A program made the translations under genes and the position numbers. DNA of 54,266 nt. Origin: Candidatus Tenderia electrophaga. GTDB lineage: Bacteria > Pseudomonadota > Gammaproteobacteria > Tenderiales > Tenderiaceae. Location of the stretch: NCBI GenBank assembly GCA_001447805.1, contig CP013099.1, forward strand, positions 3,588,235-3,642,500. The letters run 5' to 3'. Positions 8,298 to 16,265 of the stretch are shown piece by piece (position 1 is the first letter of the stretch; each line of letters starts with the position of its first letter). The notes under the pieces are model-generated. The model was not told the DNA's origin and did not search any database. It saw only the letters and a program-made list of their open reading frames with translations.

Positions 8298-9356
8298 ATG
8301 CAGAAGAAATTGATCGCACTGGCGGTGGCCGGAGTTATGGCGGCACCCATGGCGGCCCAGGCGGCTAGCGCCGAGGTCTATGGTAAGGCCCGCGTGTCCG
8401 TGGGGGTCGTCGGCAATGACGACTCAACCCCAACTAATGATGACAGCAAATTGAATGTCACCAGCCACCACTCCAATTTTGGTATCCGCGGGGCTGAGGC
8501 CCTGGATAATGGGATGGACGCGACTTACCAGCTCGAGGCCCAGGTCTCCTTTGACGATGACAATGCTACGGGCAGCGGCATTTTTGACGGGATGCGCAAC
8601 ACCTATTTCGGCCTGGCCGGTGATTTCGGCGAGGTGCGGGTGGGTAAGCACGATACCCCCTACAAGATGTCGACCTACAGCAAGCTGGATGTCTGGAAGG
8701 ACACCCACGGTGACTACAATGCCATCATCGGTACCCGCCACGACACCCGCGCGGATAACAGCATCCTCTACCTGTCGCCGGACATGAACGGCTTCAGCCT
8801 GGCGGCGGCCTACATTACCGACGTAAACGATGATGAGCTGCCGGTGCCTGAAAACGGTAACGAGGCAGTCAGTATTGCCGGTATGTACGACGCCGGTCCG
8901 CTGTATGTCACCCTGGCGTATCAGACTATTGATAATGACACAGGTACTGAGAGTGCCGACGGCGTCAAGCTGGGTTTGGGCTACACCATCGGTAACACCG
9001 GCCTGGGCTTTGTCTATGAAAACGACGATGCCGGCGGCAATGACAATGACCAGGACCGCATGTACTTCAGTATCGATCAGGATATGGGCAACGGCATGGC
9101 CATCAAGGCTGCCTTGGGGACGGCCGACGATCGCGGTAATACCGCCGACAGCGGCGCCACCTTCTTTGCCCTGGGGGGCACCAAGCAGATGAGCAAGAAT
9201 GTCGAGATGTATGCCATCTATTCCCAGATCGACAATGACGCTAACGTGAGCGCGGCGAATAGATTCGATCTTGACTATGTAACTGCAGCCGGGACTCCCG
9301 AAGCCTCGGCAAACGTCTTTGCCGTCGGTGCCAACCTGAAGTTTTCTTCAATGTAA
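8298..9356 (+). CDS. General porin (Gram-negative porin family, Porin_4 type)
   Basis: A 352-residue outer-membrane trimeric-type porin. It has a classic signal peptide (MQKKLIALAVAGVMA..., cleavage after AQA), then an AEVYGKARVS first strand, the SHHSNFGIRGAE and FGEVRVGKHDTPYK segments of the family, and a beta-rich body. It ends FAVGANLKFSSM, without a terminal Phe but with Phe three residues before the end. Many Asp/Asn residues give an acidic barrel. GGGAGG at 8285-8290 lies 7 nt before the ATG at 8298; the ATG at 8295 is also possible. A strong terminator follows. Confidence 0.9.
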   Translation: MQKKLIALAVAGVMAAPMAAQAASAEVYGKARVSVGVVGNDDSTPTNDDSKLNVTSHHSNFGIRGAEALDNGMDATYQLEAQVSFDDDNATGSGIFDGMRNTYFGLAGDFGEVRVGKHDTPYKMSTYSKLDVWKDTHGDYNAIIGTRHDTRADNSILYLSPDMNGFSLAAAYITDVNDDELPVPENGNEAVSIAGMYDAGPLYVTLAYQTIDNDTGTESADGVKLGLGYTIGNTGLGFVYENDDAGGNDNDQDRMYFSIDQDMGNGMAIKAALGTADDRGNTADSGATFFALGGTKQMSKNVEMYAIYSQIDNDANVSAANRFDLDYVTAAGTPEASANVFAVGANLKFSSM

Positions 9357-9381
9357 TCACCGTGCCAAAGTGCTAGTGTGA

Positions 9382-9409
9382 ACGGGCGCCCCAGGGCGCC
9401 CGTTTTTTG
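9382..9409 (+). terminator. Intrinsic terminator of the porin gene
   Basis: ACGGGCGCC and GGCGCCCGT form a nine-bp GC-rich stem around a short loop (9382-9403), followed by TTTTTT. It isolates the porin from the cytochrome cluster downstream. Confidence 0.9.
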
Positions 9410-9457
9410 TTTTAAGTGACTGAAATCATACGTGCTTGTGATGTGTCGGGAATGCAT

Positions 9458-9471
9458 AACAACATGTTGTT
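9458..9471. promoter_or_regulatory. 14-bp perfect palindrome, candidate operator upstream of the conduit cluster
   Basis: AACAACATGTTGTT is a perfect 14-bp inverted repeat. It ends 4 nt before a -35-like TTGACA, about 62 nt ahead of the first cytochrome start. Position and symmetry suit a dimeric regulator. Confidence 0.4.
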
Positions 9472-9475
9472 TTGT

Positions 9476-9505
9476 TTGACAGTTTTGTGGCCGCTGTGTT
9501 AGAAA
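9476..9505 (+). promoter_or_regulatory. Candidate promoter of the conduit cluster
   Basis: A consensus TTGACA (9476-9481) is followed after 18 nt by TAGAAA (9500-9505). It is the only clear promoter-like pair ahead of the run of nine conduit genes, leaving a leader of about 20 nt. Confidence 0.45.
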
Positions 9506-9532
9506 TCGGGCAATGGGCGGAGATTCACATTA

Positions 9533-10354
9533 ATGAGATGGAAGAGATCCTGCCTGCTGGGGGGTATGTCGCTGCTGCTGTTTTCGGCGACGAGCCAGGC
9601 GGGTATTTTTAATACCAAGCATAATCTGGGCAGTACGGGTCTCAATGCGGCCAGTACCTATAGCGGCACGCGTGAAATTTGTGTTTTCTGTCATACCCCA
9701 CACGGGGCCAGCGGCGAGGCGGCGGCGCCTATTTGGAATCGCAACCTCGATCCCACCGGTTTTGCCACCTATGATCAGATGGGCACCACCACCCTGGATG
9801 CCGGTGTCGAGCCGGTGGGTTCGGTGTCGCTGGCGTGTCTCTCCTGCCATGACGGCACCCAGGCCATGGATGCCGTGTTGAACGAACCCGGCTCCGGGCG
9901 TGACGTGCCGGGATTTTCGCGCGGGCTGTGGAGCGGCCAGGCGGCGCCGGTGGAAGGCCGTATCGGCCCGCCGGATGTGGTGACCAATCTGGGCAAGGAT
10001 CTGACCAACGATCATCCCATCGGCATTCAATATGCCGGTGGTGGTTACTCCCTGAGTAACCCGGCCGGCCCCGGCTATGACAAGGATTTCCATCCCGCCC
10101 GTTCCGAGATTATGGGCACCAGCCGCGTCTGGTGGGTGGATTCCATCGCCCCCATGCCCGGCGGCACCGGCACCTTCGAGCGCACCGATATGAAGCTCTA
10201 TACCCGGGTGGCGACGCGCGGTGCCTATGCCGGTGAGCCTCAGCCGTATGTGGAATGTGCGTCCTGCCATGATCCGCATGTCGATTACAATCCGACGTTC
10301 CTTCGTATCGATCCCGTGGGTAGCCAGGTCTGCCTGACTTGTCATAACAAATAG
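9533..10354 (+). CDS. Tetrahaem c-type cytochrome (doubled CxxCH family)
   Basis: A 273-residue exported protein with signal peptide (MRWKRSCLLGGMSLLLF..., cleavage after SQA). It has four haem motifs: CVFCH, CLSCH, CASCH and a C-terminal CLTCH. Conserved context includes TKHNL, FCHTPH, PIWNR, SCHDGTQA, DLTNDHP and SCHDPH, as in cytochromes annotated with a doubled CxxCH motif. Five extra histidines can supply distal ligands, so bis-His haems are feasible. It heads the conduit cluster and is followed 15 nt later by a prolyl isomerase gene. A role as surface or filament-forming cytochrome is conjecture. Related proteins in the window are the pentahaem at 46387 and the N-terminal part of the 11-haem at 19271. 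Confidence 0.88.
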   Translation: MRWKRSCLLGGMSLLLFSATSQAGIFNTKHNLGSTGLNAASTYSGTREICVFCHTPHGASGEAAAPIWNRNLDPTGFATYDQMGTTTLDAGVEPVGSVSLACLSCHDGTQAMDAVLNEPGSGRDVPGFSRGLWSGQAAPVEGRIGPPDVVTNLGKDLTNDHPIGIQYAGGGYSLSNPAGPGYDKDFHPARSEIMGTSRVWWVDSIAPMPGGTGTFERTDMKLYTRVATRGAYAGEPQPYVECASCHDPHVDYNPTFLRIDPVGSQVCLTCHNK

Positions 10355-10369
10355 CGCGGATGATGACGC

Positions 10370-11380
10370 ATGGGCCGTTGTAGGTTGAGGCTGGGAGGGG
10401 CGGTTTGCAGTGTGTTGCTGGTGCTGCTGTCGGGCGGCGCTTGGGCTCAGTCGCAGGATGATGTGATCGCCCGTGTCAACGGTGCGGATGTGGTGACGCG
10501 GGCCGAGCTGGACACGGCGGTTTATATGACCGCCCGGCAACGCTTTTATCACGGCCGTATGGGCGAGCAGCGGCTGCAGGCCTTGCGCGCCGAAGTGCTG
10601 GGCCAGTTGATCGACAGGCGACTGTTGCTCGAGGAGGCGCGGGCGCGAAATATCAAGCGCGCCGCTGAGGTGGAGGCGCGTCTCTTGCGCCGGCTGCGAC
10701 GCGGCTACAATGTGCAGGCGATGCCGGCCGATCACCGTGCGGAGATCGAGACAGAGTTGCGCCGTCGCGCCGCCGAACAGGCCTTGCTGGAGACGTTTGA
10801 GGCCGCAGTCAGGTCGGTCGGAACACCAACGGATCAGGATTTGGAGCTGTTTTATCGGCAAAATCTTGATAAATTTACTACGCCACCAAGATTGCGGCTG
10901 TCGGTGATCTTGCTAAAGGTCACGCCGTCCGCGCCGGTCCAGGCTTGGCGGGCTGCCGAGGAGGAGGCGATGCAGTTGCGCGCGAAGATTGAGACCGGCG
11001 CAGAATTCGCTGAGCTGGCGCGCCTGCATTCGGGCGACGCCTCGGCCGAAGCGGGGGGCGATCTGGGGTTCGTGCATGAGGGGATGTTGTCTCGCGAGGC
11101 GCAACAGGCAGTCGATGATCTGGCCGTGGGGGCGGTATCGGCGCCGGTGGTGTTGTTGCAGGGAGTGGCCTTGTTTCGTATCGAGCAGCGTCTGGAGGCC
11201 AAGGTCAATCCGCTGGCACAGGTGGCGGGGCGCGCCCAGGGCTTATGGCAGCGCGCACGGGCCGATGAGGTTTGGGAGGCGTTATTGCAGTCGCTGCGTG
11301 CCGAGGCGGATATAGAGATAACGAATAGTGACATAACAGCGACAATGATTTGGGCGCAAAAGGCGGATGTTGTCCAGTAA
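10370..11380 (+). CDS. PpiC/SurA-type periplasmic peptidyl-prolyl cis-trans isomerase
   Basis: A 336-residue exported protein: signal peptide to about AWA, a SurA-N-like helical region (DDVIARVNGADVVTRAELD... LIDRRLLLEEARARNI), then one parvulin rotamase domain at about residues 165-270. The rotamase domain is recognisable from GAEFAELARLHSGDASAEAGGDLGFV and the following hydrophobic block. It lies between the tetrahaem cytochrome and the beta-barrel gene with short gaps (15 and 33 nt). Prolyl isomerases of this type commonly accompany multihaem cytochrome and porin clusters, so a dedicated folding role for barrel or cytochromes is a reasonable inference. General SurA activity is not excluded. 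Confidence 0.87.
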   Translation: MGRCRLRLGGAVCSVLLVLLSGGAWAQSQDDVIARVNGADVVTRAELDTAVYMTARQRFYHGRMGEQRLQALRAEVLGQLIDRRLLLEEARARNIKRAAEVEARLLRRLRRGYNVQAMPADHRAEIETELRRRAAEQALLETFEAAVRSVGTPTDQDLELFYRQNLDKFTTPPRLRLSVILLKVTPSAPVQAWRAAEEEAMQLRAKIETGAEFAELARLHSGDASAEAGGDLGFVHEGMLSREAQQAVDDLAVGAVSAPVVLLQGVALFRIEQRLEAKVNPLAQVAGRAQGLWQRARADEVWEALLQSLRAEADIEITNSDITATMIWAQKADVVQ

Positions 11381-11413
11381 TAACAATAAATATAAGTATG
11401 GGGTGCCTGGACG

Positions 11414-13255
11414 GTGTGTAGGATAAGCCGCCGTCGGGGTGTGGCGCTGTGCGTGGCCGCGTGCTGCGGCTTGGTGGTCGTGGTAACGCCGGAGTTGTCC
11501 CTGGCGGCCCTGATCGGGCCGGTGGAATCGTCCGGTTATCTCGCCTATTATTACCGCTCCTTGAGCGAGGATGGCGGACCGGAAAACACCAGCCATCAAC
11601 TGGGCGGCACGGTGAACGCGTCGACCTTTTTCGGCGAGCCCTGGCTGGCCACCTCTCATATGTCATTGAGTCTGACGCAGGACTCTTCGGAAACATCGAA
11701 TACAGGCACTCAAGCCAGCACCGATTCCCAGCTGATTACCGGCGATTTCGGCCTGAATGTCCTGCCCCAAAGCCGCACCCCCTTCACCCTGCAGCTGCAG
11801 GTGACCGACAGCCGGGTCGACTCGGAAGGCACGGGCTTTATTCCCATTACCTTTCTCGGTCAGGAATACTCGACCATGTATCTGGGGTTGCGCCAGTCCT
11901 ATTTGACCGACAACGGCGGGCGTTATCTGGCCAATTACGATTATCGTACCTGGGAGTCAAACAGAAGCGGCGAATATGAGGATACTACGCTGGGTTTCGA
12001 GGCCGACCTGCGGGCGCCGCGACATCGTCTGTACGGACGCGCCAGCTTGACCAATAATGAGCATTCCATCGCCGATCGTCAGAATGAAACCCTGCTGCTG
12101 GATATGAGCCACTTTTATTACCCGGTGCGCCATTTTCGGCTCGACAGCAAGGCCAGCTACTATGATTACGACCGGTCATTTCTGGATCCGAATGCCTCCG
12201 ATACACGGCTGACCAATTTGAATATCGCTCAGGTATCCAGTAACGCCTTCTGGCGTCCCACCAATTACCCGCTCAGCGTTACCGCCGGGGTGCGGGTCTA
12301 TGCCATGGATGGCAGCTCCGGCTCGGTGTCCGGCAACGAGGTGCAGAACGTGGCAATGAATGCAGGCCTGTTCTACCACGCCAATCAGAATTTGCGTTTC
12401 GATGCCAGCTTTACCTCGCTGTGGGGCGAAATCAGCGGTGTACAGGATGATGTGCATACTCAGCATGTCGGCTTCTTGTATCAGACCGATTGGATGGAAG
12501 TGGCCGAGTTTATGTATCAGGCCTATCTGGATGGTGATGTCGGGCATCGCGTCGATGTGGATAGCGATGTCACGGATTGGTCCATGACGGCGGGTCATGG
12601 TCTGACTCGCACATGGTGGCCGGCGGAGCGTACTTCGAGTACCTCCCTGCGCATGAATTTGAATCAGGCGCTGGGGTACAGTGCGGCCTCGGGGGATGTG
12701 GCGCTTGATTCCGGTACCGGCGTTTCGGTGGATCACTCCATCACCCTGGCGTTTAGTCAGCGCGCCTGGGGCGGTAACTCATTGGCGCAGATTACCGCCG
12801 CCGACACGCGCACCTATTCCGAGCTCGAAGACTCGCTCGGCGCCACCACCGAAGTCGACAGCGAGCAACAGCTCGTCAATCTGCAGCTGAGTCGGGATCA
12901 GGACTTAGGCCGGAGGAGCTCGATTACCGGTGATATCTCGCTCCAGTACGTGCGTGTCAGGGACGAAACCGCCAGCCCCGGCAGTTCGGTGGCTATCGAC
13001 GAATTTGATACAACCACCTCCACGGGCCGCTTGATGTTCCAGCATTATCAGCTGCTTGGGCTGCCGCGCTTGCAGTTTGTCTCGGATTACAGGGTGTCCA
13101 AGATATCTACAGAAGGCGCCATTGATCGTGAAGACTGGGAAAACCGGCTCGCTTATATGATCGGAAAACTAGAAACAAGTGTCAGTTATCGATTGACTGA
13201 GACTGACAGTCGCAATTATGATTTGCTATACTTCCGGCTCATGCGCCGCTTCTGA
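11414..13255 (+). CDS. Large outer-membrane beta-barrel protein, candidate porin of a porin-cytochrome conduit
   Basis: A 613-residue protein with an N-terminal signal peptide (start MCRISRRRGVALC..., cleavage near LAA), then a long run of amphipathic beta-strands with polar turns, rich in Ser, Thr, Tyr and Asp, closing with LLYFRLMRRF, a terminal Phe. There are no haem motifs. The length allows about 26 strands, in the size range of MtrB/PioB-type barrels that sheath multihaem cytochromes across the outer membrane. I see no clear sequence match to MtrB itself, so homology is not claimed. Start is GTG at 11414, 33 nt after the isomerase gene. Neighbouring genes encode five cytochromes. Confidence 0.8.
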   Translation: MCRISRRRGVALCVAACCGLVVVVTPELSLAALIGPVESSGYLAYYYRSLSEDGGPENTSHQLGGTVNASTFFGEPWLATSHMSLSLTQDSSETSNTGTQASTDSQLITGDFGLNVLPQSRTPFTLQLQVTDSRVDSEGTGFIPITFLGQEYSTMYLGLRQSYLTDNGGRYLANYDYRTWESNRSGEYEDTTLGFEADLRAPRHRLYGRASLTNNEHSIADRQNETLLLDMSHFYYPVRHFRLDSKASYYDYDRSFLDPNASDTRLTNLNIAQVSSNAFWRPTNYPLSVTAGVRVYAMDGSSGSVSGNEVQNVAMNAGLFYHANQNLRFDASFTSLWGEISGVQDDVHTQHVGFLYQTDWMEVAEFMYQAYLDGDVGHRVDVDSDVTDWSMTAGHGLTRTWWPAERTSSTSLRMNLNQALGYSAASGDVALDSGTGVSVDHSITLAFSQRAWGGNSLAQITAADTRTYSELEDSLGATTEVDSEQQLVNLQLSRDQDLGRRSSITGDISLQYVRVRDETASPGSSVAIDEFDTTTSTGRLMFQHYQLLGLPRLQFVSDYRVSKISTEGAIDREDWENRLAYMIGKLETSVSYRLTETDSRNYDLLYFRLMRRF

Positions 13256-13328
13256 TGCGTGAGCCAAGGGTTTAGGGTTTAAAACAATAATATTATTAAA
13301 ATATTTTAGCTTGAGGAGAACTTTCGCT

Positions 13329-13751
13329 ATGTCACGTGTGACCAAGCATAGTAAGTGGAGGTATGTTCTACTCGGGGCGATTACGTGGCTAGCCGCGTTT
13401 AGCTTGCCTCAGTCGGTACATGCTGAATATGCAGATGTGGTAATCAACAACTACGCCGATGCGGCCGGTATCCGTCCAGTGGTGTTTCCCCATTGGTTCC
13501 ACCGTATTCGTTTCCGTTGCAAGGTCTGCCATGCCGACCTGGGTTTCCAGTTCAAGGCCGGTGGTAACAAGATCACCATGGCCAAGATCATCGACGGCAA
13601 ATTCTGCGGCGCCTGCCACAATGGTGAAATTGCCTGGTCAGTTGAGAACTGCGCCTTGTGTCATTCGGGTATTCCCGGCACGCCCACCCATTTTCACGGC
13701 AGTACGGTACAGCGCCTTGTCGCGCCTGCCTACAAACCGGTTGAACAATAG
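13329..13751 (+). CDS. Trihaem c7-like periplasmic cytochrome
   Basis: A 140-residue protein with signal peptide (cleavage after VHA) and three haem motifs, CKVCH, CGACH and CALCH, in about 65 residues. The pattern FPHWFHRIRFRCKVCH, GGNKITMAKI, GKFCGACH is that of c7/c3-type small cytochromes with bis-His haems. GAGGAG lies 10 nt before the ATG at 13329; an ORF extension to 13311 would cover this site. The 73-nt gap upstream is AT-rich with a 12-bp palindrome (AATAATATTATT, 13286-13297), so an internal promoter is possible. It is likely a soluble electron carrier between inner membrane and the barrel-bound cytochrome. Confidence 0.88.
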   Translation: MSRVTKHSKWRYVLLGAITWLAAFSLPQSVHAEYADVVINNYADAAGIRPVVFPHWFHRIRFRCKVCHADLGFQFKAGGNKITMAKIIDGKFCGACHNGEIAWSVENCALCHSGIPGTPTHFHGSTVQRLVAPAYKPVEQ

Positions 13752-13765
13752 AGGGGGGCGGTGTG

Positions 13766-14503
13766 ATGAAATTACGTAGCAAGAGTCTATTTCTTGGTTT
13801 TGCCATGTCCCCGGCGGTTTCGGGTCCCGCCTGTTCGCAGGGCTATGTGGAGATCCAGTCCGGCGGCGTTGATGATATGCCCCTGGATTACGCGCCCGAG
13901 TATCAGCCGGTGAACGAGGTCGCTCCGCCGGAGAACGAAGTGATCCGCGTGGCTCAGGTTTCAGGTGCCAATGAGTTCAATCGCAACCTTAAGAAAGACA
14001 AAATGAAAAACGCGCCGCCCCCCGAGGACGGTATCCACGATCCCGATAACGAAGGTACCTTCGTATTGCAGCCGCCTCTGGAGGCATACGAAGGCTTGCC
14101 GCCCAGTGAATTCGGCAACTATGTCGACTGGGTGAAGGCGATCGACGAGGAAAAGATCAATCCCCGCTGGGACCGCGTCGACTCAAGCGAAGAGCCCTTC
14201 GTGATGGATATGGATATCGTGCGGGAGGTCAAGGCCTCCGTGCCCGATGTGGTGTTCCCGCATCGTCAGCATACTGAATGGTTGTCATGTTCCAATTGCC
14301 ATCCCGCCATCTTCATCCCGCAGAAGGGGGCTAACCAGATCAATATGTCGGCCATCCTGCTGGGGCAGAAGTGCGGGGTGTGTCACGGTAAGGTCTCATT
14401 CCCCATTACGACTAAGTCCTGTAAGAAGTGCCACTCCAAGCCCAAGCCTGCTGATTGGCAGCCGCCGTTGAGTGAGGCAACTCTAAAGAATCCATGGCGA
14501 TAA
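13766..14503 (+). CDS. Trihaem c7-like cytochrome with N-terminal EDGIHDP module
   Basis: A 245-residue exported protein with haem motifs CSNCH, CGVCH and CKKCH in the last third. A long acidic, Pro-rich region precedes them and includes EDGIHDPDN and NYVDWVKAI. The haem part (FPHRQHTEWLSCSNCHP, IFIPQKGAN, CGVCHGKVSFP) closely parallels the protein at 16266, so the two are paralogues. Start is ATG at 13766, 7 nt after GAGGGGGG; a GTG 3 nt earlier is possible. It begins 14 nt after the small trihaem gene, so they are co-transcribed. Haem count and size suggest a periplasmic carrier; the extension could dock to the barrel or a lipoprotein. Confidence 0.87.
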   Translation: MKLRSKSLFLGFAMSPAVSGPACSQGYVEIQSGGVDDMPLDYAPEYQPVNEVAPPENEVIRVAQVSGANEFNRNLKKDKMKNAPPPEDGIHDPDNEGTFVLQPPLEAYEGLPPSEFGNYVDWVKAIDEEKINPRWDRVDSSEEPFVMDMDIVREVKASVPDVVFPHRQHTEWLSCSNCHPAIFIPQKGANQINMSAILLGQKCGVCHGKVSFPITTKSCKKCHSKPKPADWQPPLSEATLKNPWR

Positions 14504-14546
14504 CCGTTATCTCCTAGTGATTTTATCTCGCCAAATGAGATGAGAT

Positions 14547-14566
14547 GGCCGCCTCAGGGCGGCCTT
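14547..14566 (+). terminator. Weak terminator-like or processing hairpin between conduit genes
   Basis: GGCCGCC (14547-14553) and GGCGGCC (14558-14564) form a 7-bp stem with loop TCAG, followed by TTCTCAATCT rather than a T run. It could attenuate transcription or protect the upstream mRNA in the 153-nt gap before the copper lipoprotein gene. Confidence 0.45.
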
Positions 14567-14656
14567 CTCAATCTAAGGGTCGGGATAGCAGGCTGGCGTA
14601 AAGCGACGGAATGTGCCAGCGGTAAGTTGTGAAATTTACTGTTGAAGGTGACGATG

Positions 14657-16162
14657 ATGAAATCTAAGTATACGATTGTGGCGATTGCGGTCACTACGAT
14701 TCTGGCAGGATGCAGCGGAACACCCCCGAAGCAGGGTGAAGTGGCTGCGTCATCAACGGAAGCCACTGGCTCGATGGCTGCTGAAGCTCAAATGCCGGCC
14801 GAAGAAAAAACGAATCAGGTGGCGCCCGCGCCCGAAGTGGCACCCGTAACCCCCGCGCCCACCGCACCGGTTGCGGCCGCAGCATCCGAGCCCACTCCGG
14901 CCAAGGAGGAGACGCCAAAGCGTGAGCTCAAGATTCCCACCGACCCCAACACTTTTTTGATTACCGCGGCGCCGAAGACGCGTGAACATCCCTTTCATGG
15001 CCAAGGGCTGGAAACAGGGTTCGAAGTAAATGGCAAGTCCGGTCACGAAGTCGTGGTCACCCGCGGTGAAACATACAAATTCATCGTCGATACGGGTGTC
15101 AAGCATGATTTCTATCTCACCACCAATGCTGCCGGCTGGGGCGCTGGTACCTATACCGACGGTGTCGAAGGTCAGTTCATCTATCAGGGTGAGGTGACAT
15201 TCACGCCGTCCAATAAAACACCTGACCTGCTTTATTATCAATGTCGCAACCATAAGTATATGGGGGGCAAGATCTACGTTCTTGACAAAGGGGAGGATCT
15301 GGCCAAGGTGAAGGCGGCGGTGGCCGGCAGTGACGCGGCGGAAGCCACAAGCCGGCGTCGTGCCGCCGTTGTGAGTGAGAGCGGGGTCAAGCAGAAGCTG
15401 AGTTATGCCCAGATGGTGCTCGGTTCCGGCAGTGCCAAGCGGGTGCAGGCGAGCGGCAACACAAACGCCATCGCCATGCTGAATGATGCGCGCAGTCAGA
15501 TCGATGCCGCCAATGCGTCGCTGGATGGCGGCGACTTGCAAACGGCGATGGATCAGGTCAATGAGGGTCTGCGCCTGCTGACGGCGGCATCCCGTGAAAT
15601 TACCAGCGAGAGTGAAATGGCCGGGGTTAATTACCAGGCCCGTTACGACGAGTTGGCTGGCTCGCTCAAGACCTATGAAGGCTCTTACAAGCGCAACATC
15701 GATCGCGCCGCCAAGATGGGTGAGCCGGTCAAATCCAAGCTGGACGAAGCGGAATACAAGCGCTTGGTCGATCAAGGGCATGCCTTGGCAGATAAGAATG
15801 ATTATGCTCAGGCCGCTAAATCCTTAGAGAAGGCTCAAAATATGATCACGGCAGTATTGACCGATATGCTGCATGCTCAGACTGTCACGTATGACAAGAA
15901 ATTCGAGACGCCCAAGGAAGAGTACGAGTATGAACTGGCGCGGCTGGAGAACTATGAAGAGCTGGTGCCGCTTGCCATCGAGCAAAAGCAACCGTCCCAA
16001 CGCGCGCTCGAGTTGATAGACAGTTTTGTGCAGAAGGCCGCCAAGATCAAATCCGAAGGGCGGGACGTTGCCGCCAAGGGCGATTACAAGATGGCGATCA
16101 TGGCCCTGCAAGCCGCTACCTCGAATCTGCAGCGTGCCTTGCGCATGGCCGGGGTGAACTAG
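14657..16162 (+). CDS. Lipoprotein with cupredoxin domain and helical repeats
   Basis: A 501-residue lipoprotein (lipobox ILAGC, Cys19) with a Pro/Ala-rich linker to about residue 90, a cupredoxin-like beta domain at about 95-210 and a helical C-terminal half. Candidate type 1 copper ligands are His150 (VKHDFYL) and the trio Cys196, His199, Met202 (YYQCRNHKYMGG), in the standard C-x2-H-x2-M pattern. The C-terminal half contains at least three related helical hairpins, for example GGDLQTAMDQVNEGLRLL, KNDYAQAAKSLEKAQNMI and KGDYKMAIMALQAATSNL. AAGGTG lies 6 nt before the ATG at 14657; the ATG at 14654 is an alternative. It probably acts as a membrane-anchored electron carrier or copper sensor in the conduit. 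Confidence 0.8.
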   Translation: MKSKYTIVAIAVTTILAGCSGTPPKQGEVAASSTEATGSMAAEAQMPAEEKTNQVAPAPEVAPVTPAPTAPVAAAASEPTPAKEETPKRELKIPTDPNTFLITAAPKTREHPFHGQGLETGFEVNGKSGHEVVVTRGETYKFIVDTGVKHDFYLTTNAAGWGAGTYTDGVEGQFIYQGEVTFTPSNKTPDLLYYQCRNHKYMGGKIYVLDKGEDLAKVKAAVAGSDAAEATSRRRAAVVSESGVKQKLSYAQMVLGSGSAKRVQASGNTNAIAMLNDARSQIDAANASLDGGDLQTAMDQVNEGLRLLTAASREITSESEMAGVNYQARYDELAGSLKTYEGSYKRNIDRAAKMGEPVKSKLDEAEYKRLVDQGHALADKNDYAQAAKSLEKAQNMITAVLTDMLHAQTVTYDKKFETPKEEYEYELARLENYEELVPLAIEQKQPSQRALELIDSFVQKAAKIKSEGRDVAAKGDYKMAIMALQAATSNLQRALRMAGVN

Positions 16163-16202
16163 CCTGTTGGCGGAATGTCCAAAAATTAGTGTATAGTGCG
16201 GA

Positions 16203-16230
16203 CGACTGCCATCGGTTTCGATGGCAGTCG
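16203..16230 (+). promoter_or_regulatory. 12-bp perfect hairpin in the intercistronic gap
   Basis: CGACTGCCATCG (16203-16214) and CGATGGCAGTCG (16219-16230) form a perfect 12-bp stem with a GTTT loop. It is followed by ATCTATTTC, not a proper T run. It buries an in-frame ATG at 16221, supporting the downstream start at 16266. A role in mRNA processing or partial termination is likely. Confidence 0.6.
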
Positions 16231-16265
16231 ATCTATTTCGGAGCCCAATTGTAAGATCGGTCGCT

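Noticed and set aside
16221-16265. Upstream start for the second EDGIHDP cytochrome
   Set aside because: The ATG lies in a perfect hairpin and would add 15 residues before the signal peptide.
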